64,000 nt of DNA, from positions 620,001 to 684,000 of the forward strand of contig NZ_CP055481.1 in NCBI RefSeq assembly GCF_013705725.1, written 5' to 3'. The stretch is from Klebsiella sp. RHBSTW-00484. Its GTDB lineage: Bacteria > Pseudomonadota > Gammaproteobacteria > Enterobacterales > Enterobacteriaceae. The number at the start of each line of letters is the position of its first letter. The first letter of the stretch is position 1. Shown piece after piece: positions 50,286 to 58,538 of the stretch. The notes under the pieces were generated by a model. That model ran no database searches. It was given only the letters and a program-made list of their open reading frames with translations, and had not been told where the DNA came from. Made by a program: the position numbers and the translations under genes.

Positions 50286-51170
50286 ATGAAGCCTTTTTTG
50301 CGCTGGTGTTTCGTGGCGACAGCTCTCACGCTGGCAGGATGCAGCAACTCTGCCTGGCGTAAGGACGCAGTCCTCGCGGTGCCATTGCAACCGACTTTGC
50401 AGCAAGAAGTGATTCTGGCGCGCATGGAACAAATTCTTGCCAGTCGGGCTTTAACCGATGACGAACGCGCACAGCTTTTATATGAGCGCGGAGTGTTGTA
50501 TGATAGTCTCGGTCTGAGGGCATTAGCGCGAAATGATTTTTCACAAGCGCTGGCAATCCGACCAGATATGCCTGAAGTATTCAATTACTTAGGCATTTAT
50601 TTAACGCAGGCAGGCAATTTTGACGCTGCCTATGAAGCGTTTGATTCTGTACTTGAGCTTGATCCAACTTACAACTACGCGCACTTAAATCGCGGCATCG
50701 CTCTGTATTACGGTGGTCGTGCTAAGTTAGCGCAAGATGATCTGCTGGCGTTTTATCAAGACGATCCCAATGATCCTTTCCGAAGCCTGTGGCTTTATCT
50801 CGCTGAGCGTAAGCTCGATGAGAAGCAGGCGCTTGAAGCACTGAGACAGCGCTTAGACAAGTCGGACAAAGAACAATGGGGATGGAACATTGTCGGGTTC
50901 TACCTTGGCGACATTAGCGAAAAAGAGCTAATGGACCGTCTGAAGGCAGACGCAACGGATAACACCTCGCTCGCTGAGCATCTCAGTGAAACCAACTTCT
51001 ATTTAGGTAAGTACTACCTAAGTCTGGGGGACAAGGACAGCGCTACGGCACTGTTCAAACTGGCGGTCGCAAACAACGTTCATAACTACGTTGAGCACCG
51101 ATACGCATTGTTGGAATTATCGCTCTTGGGCCAGGAGCAAGATGACCTGGCAGAATCGGACCAGCAATAG
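50286..51170 (+). CDS. nlpI: Lipoprotein NlpI
   Basis: 294 residues from the ATG at 50286, the E. coli length; upstream in-frame starts were discarded. Outer-membrane lipoprotein with lipobox LAGC (Cys19) and several TPR repeats ([40 protein letters not shown]). It brings endopeptidases such as MepS to the Prc protease and organises murein hydrolases. Confidence 0.97.
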   Translation: MKPFLRWCFVATALTLAGCSNSAWRKDAVLAVPLQPTLQQEVILARMEQILASRALTDDERAQLLYERGVLYDSLGLRALARNDFSQALAIRPDMPEVFNYLGIYLTQAGNFDAAYEAFDSVLELDPTYNYAHLNRGIALYYGGRAKLAQDDLLAFYQDDPNDPFRSLWLYLAERKLDEKQALEALRQRLDKSDKEQWGWNIVGFYLGDISEKELMDRLKADATDNTSLAEHLSETNFYLGKYYLSLGDKDSATALFKLAVANNVHNYVEHRYALLELSLLGQEQDDLAESDQQ

Positions 51171-51272
51171 CTGACGAACACATCAGCCCAATTTTTTTAT
51201 TGCCATCACCTTAACGGGTGAGGGCGTTGTTGTTCGTTAATACACCTACTTTGAGCCGGTTCACACTTTTCA

Positions 51273-51353
51273 ATGAAAATTACCGTAAATTTTCACGATG
51301 AGTTATGTAGACTGGCCGCCATTAATTTTGAGGCACACGTACTACATGGCTGA
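51273..51353 (+). CDS. yrbN: Small protein YrbN
   Basis: 26-codon frame ([10 protein letters not shown]...HVLHG) that closely matches E. coli YrbN, a verified small protein of unknown function. It starts at 51273 and its TGA overlaps the first codons of deaD (8 bp), which suggests translational coupling of the helicase to this leader peptide. Confidence 0.85.
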   Translation: MKITVNFHDELCRLAAINFEAHVLHG

Positions 51354-53313
51354 ATTCGAAACCACTTTTGCAGATCTGGGCCTGAAGGCTCCCATCCTTG
51401 AAGCGCTTAACGATCTGGGTTACGAAAAACCATCTCCGATCCAGGCTGAGTGCATTCCGCATCTTCTGGGCGGCCGTGACGTTCTGGGTATGGCCCAGAC
51501 GGGTAGCGGTAAAACCGCAGCGTTTTCTTTACCGCTGCTGAACAACCTTGATCCTGAGCTGAAAGCGCCACAGATTCTGGTGCTGGCACCGACCCGCGAA
51601 CTGGCGGTACAGGTAGCTGAAGCAATGACGGATTTTTCTAAACATATGCGCGGCGTAAACGTGGTTGCCCTTTACGGCGGCCAGCGTTATGACGTGCAGC
51701 TACGCGCACTGCGTCAGGGGCCACAAATCGTTGTCGGTACCCCGGGTCGTCTGCTGGATCACCTGAAACGCGGTACGCTGGATCTCTCTAAACTGAGCGG
51801 TCTGGTACTGGATGAAGCTGACGAAATGCTGCGCATGGGCTTTATCGAAGACGTAGAAACTATTATGGCGCAGATCCCGGAAGGTCATCAGACCGCTCTG
51901 TTCTCCGCCACCATGCCGGAAGCGATTCGTCGTATCACCCGCCGCTTTATGAAAGAGCCGCAGGAAGTTCGCATCCAGTCCAGCGTCACTACTCGCCCGG
52001 ACATCAGCCAGAGCTACTGGACTGCTTACGGTATGCGTAAAAACGAAGCGCTGGTGCGTTTCCTGGAAGCGGAAGATTTTGATGCGGCGATTATTTTCGT
52101 GCGTACCAAAAACGCGACCCTGGAAGTGGCCGAAGCGCTGGAGCGTAGCGGTTATAACAGCGCAGCGCTGAACGGTGACATGAACCAGTCCCTGCGCGAG
52201 CAGACTCTGGAACGTCTGAAAGATGGCCGTCTGGATATTCTGATTGCAACCGACGTGGCAGCACGTGGTCTGGACGTTGAGCGTATCAGTCTGGTTGTTA
52301 ACTACGATATCCCTATGGATTCAGAATCTTACGTTCACCGTATTGGTCGTACCGGCCGTGCGGGTCGCGCGGGCCGTGCTCTGCTGTTCGTTGAGAACCG
52401 CGAGCGTCGTCTGCTGCGTAACATTGAACGCACTATGAAGCTGACTATTCCAGAAGTAGAGCTGCCGAACGCAGAACTGCTGGGCAAACGTCGTCTGGAA
52501 AAATTCGCAGCGAAAGTTCAGCAGCAGCTGGAAAGCAGCGATTTGGATCAGTACCGCGCGCTGCTGGCAAATATTCAGCCGTCAGCTGAAGGCGAAGAGC
52601 TGGATGTTGAAACTCTGGCCGCAGCATTGCTGAAAATGGCTCAGGGTGAGCGTCCGCTGATCCTGCCGCCGGATGCGCCGATGCGTCCTAAGCGTGAGTT
52701 CCGCGATCGTGACGATCGTTTCGAACGTCGCGGCGACCGCAATGACCGTGGTCCGCGTGGCGATCGTCCTGAGCGTAGTGGCGAAGATCGTCCGAAGCGT
52801 GAGCGTCGTGAAGTTGGCGATATGGAGCTGTACCGCATTGAAGTTGGTCGCGATGATGGTGTTGAAGTTCGTCATATCGTTGGTGCTATTGCCAATGAAG
52901 GCGACATCAGCAGCCGTTATATCGGTAACATCAAGCTGTTCGGTACCCACTCGACTATCGAGCTGCCGAAAGGTATGCCGGGCGAAGTATTGCAGCACTT
53001 TACTCGTACTCGCATCCTGAACAAGCCGATGAACATGCAGCTGCTGGGTGATGCTCAGCCGCGTCCAGACCGTGGCGGTGAACGCCGTGGTGGTGAACGC
53101 CGTGAAGGTGGCCGTAGCTTCGGTGGCGGCGGTGAACGTCGTGAAGGCCGTGGTTTCAGCGGCGAGCGTCGTGAAGGTGGTCGTGGTGATGGTCGTCGTT
53201 TCAGCGGCGAGCGTCGTGACGGTGGTAACCGCGCACCGCGCCGCGATGATGCTGGTGCTGCTCCGCGTCGTGATGACTCAGCAGGCCGTCGTCGTTTCGG
53301 TGGCGATGCGTAA
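51346..53313 (+). CDS. deaD: ATP-dependent RNA helicase DeaD (CsdA)
   Basis: 655 residues from the ATG at 51346 ([13 protein letters not shown]), against 629 in E. coli. Cold-shock DEAD-box helicase for 50S assembly and mRNA decay. Walker [13 protein letters not shown] in [12 protein letters not shown], and [11 protein letters not shown]. After the helicase core come an Arg/Asp-rich spacer, the RNA-binding domain ([20 protein letters not shown]) and a long Arg/Gly tail with [12 protein letters not shown] repeats, longer than in E. coli. Ordinary upstream extension to 51298 is rejected because that segment is yrbN. Confidence 0.97.
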   Translation: MAEFETTFADLGLKAPILEALNDLGYEKPSPIQAECIPHLLGGRDVLGMAQTGSGKTAAFSLPLLNNLDPELKAPQILVLAPTRELAVQVAEAMTDFSKHMRGVNVVALYGGQRYDVQLRALRQGPQIVVGTPGRLLDHLKRGTLDLSKLSGLVLDEADEMLRMGFIEDVETIMAQIPEGHQTALFSATMPEAIRRITRRFMKEPQEVRIQSSVTTRPDISQSYWTAYGMRKNEALVRFLEAEDFDAAIIFVRTKNATLEVAEALERSGYNSAALNGDMNQSLREQTLERLKDGRLDILIATDVAARGLDVERISLVVNYDIPMDSESYVHRIGRTGRAGRAGRALLFVENRERRLLRNIERTMKLTIPEVELPNAELLGKRRLEKFAAKVQQQLESSDLDQYRALLANIQPSAEGEELDVETLAAALLKMAQGERPLILPPDAPMRPKREFRDRDDRFERRGDRNDRGPRGDRPERSGEDRPKRERREVGDMELYRIEVGRDDGVEVRHIVGAIANEGDISSRYIGNIKLFGTHSTIELPKGMPGEVLQHFTRTRILNKPMNMQLLGDAQPRPDRGGERRGGERREGGRSFGGGGERREGRGFSGERREGGRGDGRRFSGERRDGGNRAPRRDDAGAAPRRDDSAGRRRFGGDA

Positions 53314-53347
53314 TTAGCATTATCCGCTAACGTAAAGTAAATGATAC

Positions 53348-53378
53348 AGCCCCGATCTTTATGATTGGGGCTTTTTTT
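53348..53378 (+). terminator. Terminator of deaD
   Basis: AGCCCCGATC pairs with GATTGGGGCT (one G-T) and ends in seven T. Confidence 0.9.
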
Positions 53379-53386
53379 ATTTCTTT

Positions 53387-53407
53387 TGTACTCATGTACT
53401 GGTACAG
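53387..53407 (+). promoter_or_regulatory. TrpR operator of mtr
   Basis: TGTACTCATGTACTGGTACAG contains the repeated GTACT/GTAC half-sites of the TrpR operator, about 52 bp before mtr, at the site where E. coli mtr is repressed by TrpR. A TyrR box could not be placed with confidence. Confidence 0.7.
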
Positions 53408-53458
53408 TGCGTCACATTCATAATGAGATAAAGTATTTTCGACTGGAGATTTCGGCAA

Positions 53459-54703
53459 ATGGCGACACTTACCACTACGGCAACCCGCCCGTCCTTGTTT
53501 GGCGGCGTGGTGATTATCGGCGGGACAATTATTGGCGCGGGCATGTTCTCGCTGCCGGTGGTCATGTCCGGTGCGTGGTTTTTCTGGTCGCTAGCGGCGC
53601 TGGTTTTTACCTGGTTTTGCATGCTGCATTCCGGGTTGATGATCCTTGAAGCGAACCTGAATTATCGGATTGGTTCCAGCTTCGATACCATCACGAAAGA
53701 TCTGCTTGGTAAGGGTTGGAACCTGATTAATGGCGTGTCGATAGCCTTTGTTCTTTATATTCTGACCTACGCCTATATCTCCGCCAGCGGCTCGATCCTG
53801 CATCATACTTTTGCGGAAATGTCGTTGAACGTTCCGGCACGGGCTGCTGGCTTTGGCTTTGCCTTGCTGGTTGCGTTTATCGTCTGGTTGAGTACTAAAG
53901 CGGTGAGTCGAATGACGGCCATTGTTTTGGGGGCCAAGGTCATTACCTTCTTTCTGACCTTCGGTAGCCTGCTGGGCCACGTTCAGCCGACAACATTGTT
54001 TAACGTCGCCGAACAAAATGCTTCATATATGCCGTACTTGCTGATGACGCTGCCTTTCTGCCTGGCATCTTTTGGCTATCACGGCAACGTGCCGAGCCTG
54101 ATGAAGTATTACGGCAAGGATCCACGCACTATCGTTAAGTGCCTGGTGTACGGTACGTTGCTGGCGCTGGGTCTGTATGTGGTTTGGCTGTTGGTGACGA
54201 TGGGTAATATCCCGCGTCCAGAGTTTGTTGGCATTGCACAGAAGGGCGGTAATATTGATGTGCTGGTTCAGGCACTGAGTGGCGTACTGAACAGTCGTAG
54301 TCTGGATTTGCTGTTGGTCGTGTTCTCAAACTTTGCCGTTGCCAGCTCATTTCTCGGCGTGACCCTCGGCCTGTTCGACTATCTGGCAGATCTGTTCGGT
54401 TTCGACGATTCCGCGCTGGGTCGTTTTAAAACCGCGATTCTGACCTTTGTTCCGCCAATGATTGGTGGCCTGCTGTGGCCGAATGGTTTCCTGTATGCCA
54501 TCGGATATGCGGGTCTGGCAGCCACAATCTGGGCGGCAATTGTACCGGCGCTGTTAGCTCGCGCATCGCGTAAACGTTTTGGTAGCCCGTTGTTTCGCGT
54601 TTGGGGTGGAAAGCCAATGATTGCGCTGGTTTTACTGTTCGGTCTGGGTAACGTCATCGTGCATTTCCTGTCGAGTTTTAATGTATTACCGACTTATCAA
54701 TAA
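53459..54703 (+). CDS. mtr: Tryptophan-specific transporter Mtr
   Basis: 414 residues, the E. coli length. Inner-membrane proton symporter of the aromatic amino acid/HAAP family with about 11 membrane segments; the first begins [21 protein letters not shown] with the family GAGMFSLP loop. Last backbone gene; in E. coli the yhbV/ubiV-side genes follow, here the malonate locus does. Confidence 0.96.
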   Translation: MATLTTTATRPSLFGGVVIIGGTIIGAGMFSLPVVMSGAWFFWSLAALVFTWFCMLHSGLMILEANLNYRIGSSFDTITKDLLGKGWNLINGVSIAFVLYILTYAYISASGSILHHTFAEMSLNVPARAAGFGFALLVAFIVWLSTKAVSRMTAIVLGAKVITFFLTFGSLLGHVQPTTLFNVAEQNASYMPYLLMTLPFCLASFGYHGNVPSLMKYYGKDPRTIVKCLVYGTLLALGLYVVWLLVTMGNIPRPEFVGIAQKGGNIDVLVQALSGVLNSRSLDLLLVVFSNFAVASSFLGVTLGLFDYLADLFGFDDSALGRFKTAILTFVPPMIGGLLWPNGFLYAIGYAGLAATIWAAIVPALLARASRKRFGSPLFRVWGGKPMIALVLLFGLGNVIVHFLSSFNVLPTYQ

Positions 54704-54717
54704 TTGAATTTATAGCC

Positions 54718-54741
54718 GAGCCAGATTTAACGATCTGGCTC
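54718..54741. terminator. Hairpin after mtr
   Basis: Perfect 9-bp stem (GAGCCAGAT/ATCTGGCTC), 6-nt loop, 15 bp after mtr. On the plus strand it is followed by AAAAAA rather than T, so termination of mtr by it is not of the classic form. Confidence 0.5.
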
Positions 54742-54801
54742 AAAAAATATTCTCTTAATTTCTCTTACTATAAATATTGTCTTGAATAAGGGAATATTTA
54801 T

Positions 54802-55743
54802 ATGCTGAATAATGATATTACTCTGCGGAAACTCGAGATCTTCCTTAGCTATATGGAATCGATGAATATATCGAAAACAGCAGAGCTGATGAACATTTCA
54901 TCCGTTAGCGTCCATCGTGCTCTTCATTCACTGGAGGATAATTTACGCTGTCCTTTGTTTACCCATAATGGTCGTAATCTTCATCCTTTGCCTGGCGCAT
55001 GGGTTATGCAGAAACAAGCTCGCGAAGTGATTAACTCTATGGAGCGATGTATTTATCTTACTCGCGAAGCCTCTGGATATCACACTCAGGTTCTACGATT
55101 GGGATTACTATATTCACTTGTATTAAAGACTGCGCCACAAATTGTCCAGGGGCTAAAAAAACGCTGTCCGGATCTTACGATTGAATTCATCATGAACTCT
55201 AATAAGAAATTACTAGAAGCCCTTAACGAAGGGAAGATTGATGCAGTCCTGATTTCGACGCCCGATGATTACAACGTTCAGCTATTCGAAACATGGACAA
55301 TATTCTCTGATTCAATTTTCCTTGCGGTACCGGTTACGGATGCTGACAGTTTATCTACGCCTGTTGATTTACGGCATCTGCAAAATAAAAAATTTATTGC
55401 CTTAAGCGAAGGTTTTGCCACCTGGCGAGGTTTTCAGGAAGCGTTTCAGATTGCCGGATTTACCCCTGATATTACCGTTCGAGTTCATGATGTATTTTCA
55501 TTGATGAGTATGGTTAATGCCGGAGTGGGTTATACCTTGATCCCCGGGCGGATGAGCGGATTGTTCAGAAGCGGAATTCGCCTGCTGCCGTTGCAGGAAC
55601 CCTATCGGATGGAGCAGGAAATCTCGCTGGTCTTCCCTCGTAGTCAGGAAAACCACCCAGGCCTGCTATCTTTGTTAGCCGAGTGCCGCATGTATGCAAG
55701 GCAGCTTATGATGGAGAAAAACGACACAGAGAAAACCCCATGA
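54802..55743 (+). CDS. mdcR: LysR-family regulator of malonate genes, MdcR-like
   Basis: 313 residues. N-terminal winged helix-turn-helix (LRKLEIFLSYMESMNISKTA, then MNISSVSVHRALHSLEDNL) and a C-terminal co-inducer domain with SEGFATWRGFQEAFQIAGF and VNAGVGYTLIPGRM. These stretches resemble the MdcR malonate regulator of Klebsiella as I recall it. It faces the mad operon and its last 38 bp overlap the last operon gene. It is AT-richer than the mad enzyme genes and mtr. Likely activates mad transcription with malonate; the target promoter lies outside or upstream in the operon and was not found. Confidence 0.8.
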   Translation: MLNNDITLRKLEIFLSYMESMNISKTAELMNISSVSVHRALHSLEDNLRCPLFTHNGRNLHPLPGAWVMQKQAREVINSMERCIYLTREASGYHTQVLRLGLLYSLVLKTAPQIVQGLKKRCPDLTIEFIMNSNKKLLEALNEGKIDAVLISTPDDYNVQLFETWTIFSDSIFLAVPVTDADSLSTPVDLRHLQNKKFIALSEGFATWRGFQEAFQIAGFTPDITVRVHDVFSLMSMVNAGVGYTLIPGRMSGLFRSGIRLLPLQEPYRMEQEISLVFPRSQENHPGLLSLLAECRMYARQLMMEKNDTEKTP

Positions 55744-56137
55744 GCTCCTGGCTTAGCCGTTGATAAACCACCGTTTCGCCGTAAATAGAGACGGCAAGCC
55801 ATCGCGGATTACTCACCAAGGCGATTTTGATTCTGATACGATCGCCATTAATGTTGTTGGCTAAGGCATGGCTAAGCGCCTGATGGCTGGCCTGGCATAG
55901 CGTAAAGATGGCGGTCTCCTGCCGGGTAATAATCTGGTGCTTAAAGGCACAGCCAATGACACAGCGCTGTAGCTTAGTTTTTATCTCATCCGACGTTCCC
56001 GTCATAAAAGCAAAACCCACCTTATGCTCAGGCTTATCGATCAGCAGTTTCTGGCGAAAATTCTCTTCATCTTCTTGTGTACAAAGTGAGGCCAGAAGCG
56101 CAATTTGCCCTGGTTTCATACGCTGGAATGAATACAT
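55706..56137 (-). CDS. HutP-like RNA-binding antiterminator family protein
   Basis: 143 residues, last gene of the mad operon, 43 bp after madM, with AAGGGA 6 nt before the ATG. The C-terminal half (RIKIALVSNPRWLAVSIYGE, then LSQELMGFSL) lines up with Bacillus HutP (RFAVLRGNP, DWIAVSLYGT, LEHETFGVGI, from memory), and HKVGFAFMTGTSDEIK with its KVGSMDAHK region. HutP binds mRNA with histidine and Mg2+ to prevent termination. The HutP metal-binding His residues are not clearly kept (the His in LEHE is Gln here), so the ligand may differ. It takes the place of madN in the Malonomonas order; whether it is MadN I cannot tell. Confidence 0.6.
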   Translation of the reverse strand: MYSFQRMKPGQIALLASLCTQEDEENFRQKLLIDKPEHKVGFAFMTGTSDEIKTKLQRCVIGCAFKHQIITRQETAIFTLCQASHQALSHALANNINGDRIRIKIALVSNPRWLAVSIYGETVVYQRLSQELMGFSLCRFSPS

Positions 56138-56149
56138 ACAATTCCCTTG

Positions 56150-56173
56150 CGCCTGCCGCGATGGCAGCAGGCG
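56150..56173 (-). promoter_or_regulatory. Hairpin just before the HutP-like gene
   Basis: CGCCTGC pairs with GCAGGCG around a 10-nt loop in the 43-bp gap after madM and ends 4 nt before the AAGGGA ribosome site. It could limit translation of the HutP-like gene or mark a processing point. Confidence 0.4.
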
Positions 56174-56180
56174 TGTGTTA

Positions 56181-56960
56181 TTAAAAGAAGGGGGTTAAAG
56201 AGAGATAGAGCGCTGATGGCGCCAGCAGACATCCGAGCCCGGTATAAAACGTCGCCGTCATCGCGCCATAGGGAACCAGTTTGGGGTCGGTCGCGGCCAG
56301 ACCTGCGGCAACCCCGCTGGTGGAACCCATTAATCCGCCGTAAACAATGGCGGCGGCTGGTGAATTTAAACCTGCGGCTTTCGCTACCAGCGGCGTTAAG
56401 ATCATGACGGCAATGGATTTAATGACACCAGCGGCGATGCTAAGTGCAATAACATCAGAGCTCGCGCCGAGCGCTGCGCCAGTCACCGGGCCAACGATAA
56501 AGGTCACGGCCCCGGCACCGATGGTCGCCATACTGACAGCATCCGTATAGCCAAAAGCCCATGCGACAATTGCGCCAAGGTAAAAAGAGAGCACGGTTGA
56601 GATAACCAATGCCAGCGCGCCTGCAATCCCGGCTTTTTTCAGCTCTTCAAGCTTTACGCCGAAGGCGGTAGAGATGATGGCGAAATCGCGGAACATGCCG
56701 CCGCCCATCAGTGCAATACCGCTGAAGAGGCTGATGTCGGCAATGCCCTTTTTACCGCCGGTCAGTTCCCCGCCAAGCCACGCCAGCAGTAGCCCGGCGA
56801 CGATGGCGATAGCCGAACTATGAATCTTGCCGCGAAGCAGATGCGTAGAGATCCAGCTTGCGGCCCAGCACACAATCCCCACCACGACAAAGGCGGTAAT
56901 CAAGCCGTTGCTGGTGAAGTTACCGGTAAGAATCTTTGTAAGCTGCTCCATTATTTGCAT
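56181..56960 (-). CDS. madM: Malonate transporter subunit MadM
   Basis: 259 residues, about seven to eight membrane segments. Large subunit of the two-part MadL/MadM malonate carrier. Family stretches include ALMGGGMFRDFAIISTAFG, MATIGAGAVTFIVGPVTGAA and GLMGSTSGVAAGLAATDPKLV, with many small residues in the pore helices. Overlaps madL by 10 bp. Confidence 0.9.
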   Translation of the reverse strand: MQIMEQLTKILTGNFTSNGLITAFVVVGIVCWAASWISTHLLRGKIHSSAIAIVAGLLLAWLGGELTGGKKGIADISLFSGIALMGGGMFRDFAIISTAFGVKLEELKKAGIAGALALVISTVLSFYLGAIVAWAFGYTDAVSMATIGAGAVTFIVGPVTGAALGASSDVIALSIAAGVIKSIAVMILTPLVAKAAGLNSPAAAIVYGGLMGSTSGVAAGLAATDPKLVPYGAMTATFYTGLGCLLAPSALYLSLTPFF

Positions 56961-57346
56961 TCCTCGCTAACGGCGGTACTTCCCTGAACGCCACGACCGC
57001 CGATTTTGCTTAACGGTTTAATCAGCAGGAAGCCAATGAAAACGGCACCCAGTCCAGCAATGAGCGCAACCGGACCGCCTTTGAGCGCGGCAATAACATT
57101 TTGGTTTGCGGACATAGCGACGACTATCGGAATATACATTGCATTCCAGAAACCGACTCCTTGTTCAGCCGGTTTCGATAGTAATCCTTTTTCCGCCAGC
57201 TTTTGCGAAGCGACTACCAGAAATAACATGGCAAAGCCAATACCGCCGATATTGGCCGAAATACCCAGCAGCAGGCCCAGAAGATCGCCGATGATTAATC
57301 CGGCGAACATGCACAATCCCATTAACATCAATCCGTAAATAATCAT
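56951..57346 (-). CDS. madL: Malonate transporter subunit MadL
   Basis: 131 residues with about four membrane segments; the small subunit of the MadLM carrier. Begins MIIYGLMLMGLCMFAGLIIG and contains NQNVIAALKGGPVALIAGLG. It follows a 266-bp noncoding gap after madF, so transporter expression may be set apart from the enzyme genes. Confidence 0.9.
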   Translation of the reverse strand: MIIYGLMLMGLCMFAGLIIGDLLGLLLGISANIGGIGFAMLFLVVASQKLAEKGLLSKPAEQGVGFWNAMYIPIVVAMSANQNVIAALKGGPVALIAGLGAVFIGFLLIKPLSKIGGRGVQGSTAVSEECK

Positions 57347-57612
57347 GATGTTTCTCTTTGTCTATCCATACTAAAAGCGAATAACACAAAGCGGTTTGAT
57401 GATACCCGCATTGGGGAAATGATAAGAAAATAAACCAGCGGCTTTTAGCATAGCGATTTTTATTTGCAGACATTCATAAGAACACAATTTTTCTCAGTCA
57501 CTATGATTTATCATATCAGCAAGCGAAGCGCTTACTGATATGACATTAACATAGAAATAATCTCACAATAGAATGTCGCATTGTTTTTTAATTAAATGCG
57601 TGCTAACTCACT
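57347..57612 (-). other. AT-rich noncoding gap inside the mad operon
   Basis: No convincing gene in 266 bp, although all other mad genes abut or overlap. Clearly AT-richer than the flanking genes. Contains the hairpin at 57511-57543; no clear sigma-70 promoter was fixed. It may hold an internal promoter or an RNA control element for madLM. Confidence 0.6.
57511..57543 (-). promoter_or_regulatory. 15-bp hairpin between madF and madL
   Basis: On the minus strand TCATATCAG pairs with CTGATATGA and the inner TAAGCG with CGCTTG (one T-G pair), loop CTT. No T-run follows, so it is not a standard terminator; possible mRNA stabiliser or protein-binding stem. Confidence 0.6.
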
Positions 57613-57831
57613 TTACTCTGCAACGATTTCAAATAATACCATGCCTGGGTTGATGCGGTCTCCCGCATTAACCGCGAGCGTTTTTAATATTCCGCTCTCT
57701 GGTGAAGCAACAGGCATCTTCATTTTCATGGCTTCCAGCACAATAACCACCTGGCCTTTTTCGATTTTATCCCCTGCTGCCGCTTTCACTTCATCAACCA
57801 CGCCCGGAACTTTTGATTTAACTTCTGACAT
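57613..57831 (-). CDS. madF: Biotin carrier protein MadF
   Basis: 72 residues, a bare biotinyl domain with the biotinylated Lys36 in VLEAMKMKM. It carries the carboxyl group from malonyl-ACP carboxyltransferase (MadC/MadD) to the membrane decarboxylase MadB. It lacks the Pro/Ala-rich linker common in larger biotin carriers. AAGGAT ribosome site upstream. Its presence marks the biotin-dependent enzyme type. Confidence 0.9.
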   Translation of the reverse strand: MSEVKSKVPGVVDEVKAAAGDKIEKGQVVIVLEAMKMKMPVASPESGILKTLAVNAGDRINPGMVLFEIVAE

Positions 57832-57851
57832 ATTAATATCCTTTGATATAT

Positions 57852-58538
57852 TTAACGGAAAGATGTTCTCATTGCTGCCGCGATCTGCTGTCGCGATATT
57901 AATTGAACATCATTCTCACCTTTAGCCAGCAGAGTTGAGCTTCCACTGAACCATTCTTTGATATTGATGGCGTATCCATCGGATAAACACATCTCGCCAT
58001 CGATACGTAACTGAAATTGCCGTTCTATATTGCATACGCTGGCCCAGCATTCGTTAAGGCCCATCAATGAGCTGGGAACAAGACGAATATCCAGATCGGA
58101 ATGAGCATCAGTCCATTGCCATGGGGTAACGATTTCCAGTGCCACCGACCCCCATACCCCGAGCTGAATTTCCGGCCAGCGCCACCCCTGAGCTAACGCA
58201 TTAAATGCACGTATCGCATCAGTGCATCCGGCAACCGAAAGCGAGGCCGTTTGCTCTGGCGTTGAGGTACGCGTTATTGCCGATGGCGCCACCTCCGTAG
58301 CCAGACGTAAACGCCGCTCTTGCCAGCGCAGAGGGAAACAAAAGCCCAGTGGAGTCAGCCCTTCATGCCGTTCGCCACGACGCACAATCCCCGGCAGCGA
58401 CCCGCTCAACAGACATTCCCGAACTTGTCGCCGAAGCTCGGCTGGAAGCTTGCTGAATGTACTCTCGAGCCGTGCCGCAATAGCATCCAGCGCCGAAGGT
58501 TCCAGCCAGCACAGGGTATGCCGTTGCAGGGGCATCAT
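57852..58538 (-). CDS. madK: Holo-ACP synthase MadK (MdcG family)
   Basis: 228 residues. Nucleotidyltransferase of the MdcG/CitX type that attaches the phosphoribosyl-dephospho-CoA prosthetic group to the malonate decarboxylase ACP. The active-site pattern is VWGSVALEI followed by DAHSDLDIRLV with the Asp-x-Asp pair. Overlaps madH by 4 bp. Confidence 0.85.
   Translation of the reverse strand: MMPLQRHTLCWLEPSALDAIAARLESTFSKLPAELRRQVRECLLSGSLPGIVRRGERHEGLTPLGFCFPLRWQERRLRLATEVAPSAITRTSTPEQTASLSVAGCTDAIRAFNALAQGWRWPEIQLGVWGSVALEIVTPWQWTDAHSDLDIRLVPSSLMGLNECWASVCNIERQFQLRIDGEMCLSDGYAINIKEWFSGSSTLLAKGENDVQLISRQQIAAAMRTSFR

Noticed and set aside
57350..57385. HutP-like TAG triplets just upstream of madL
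   Set aside because: TAG occurs twice with a 6-nt gap on the minus strand, not the regular 4-nt spacing of Bacillus HutP sites; too few to count as a site.
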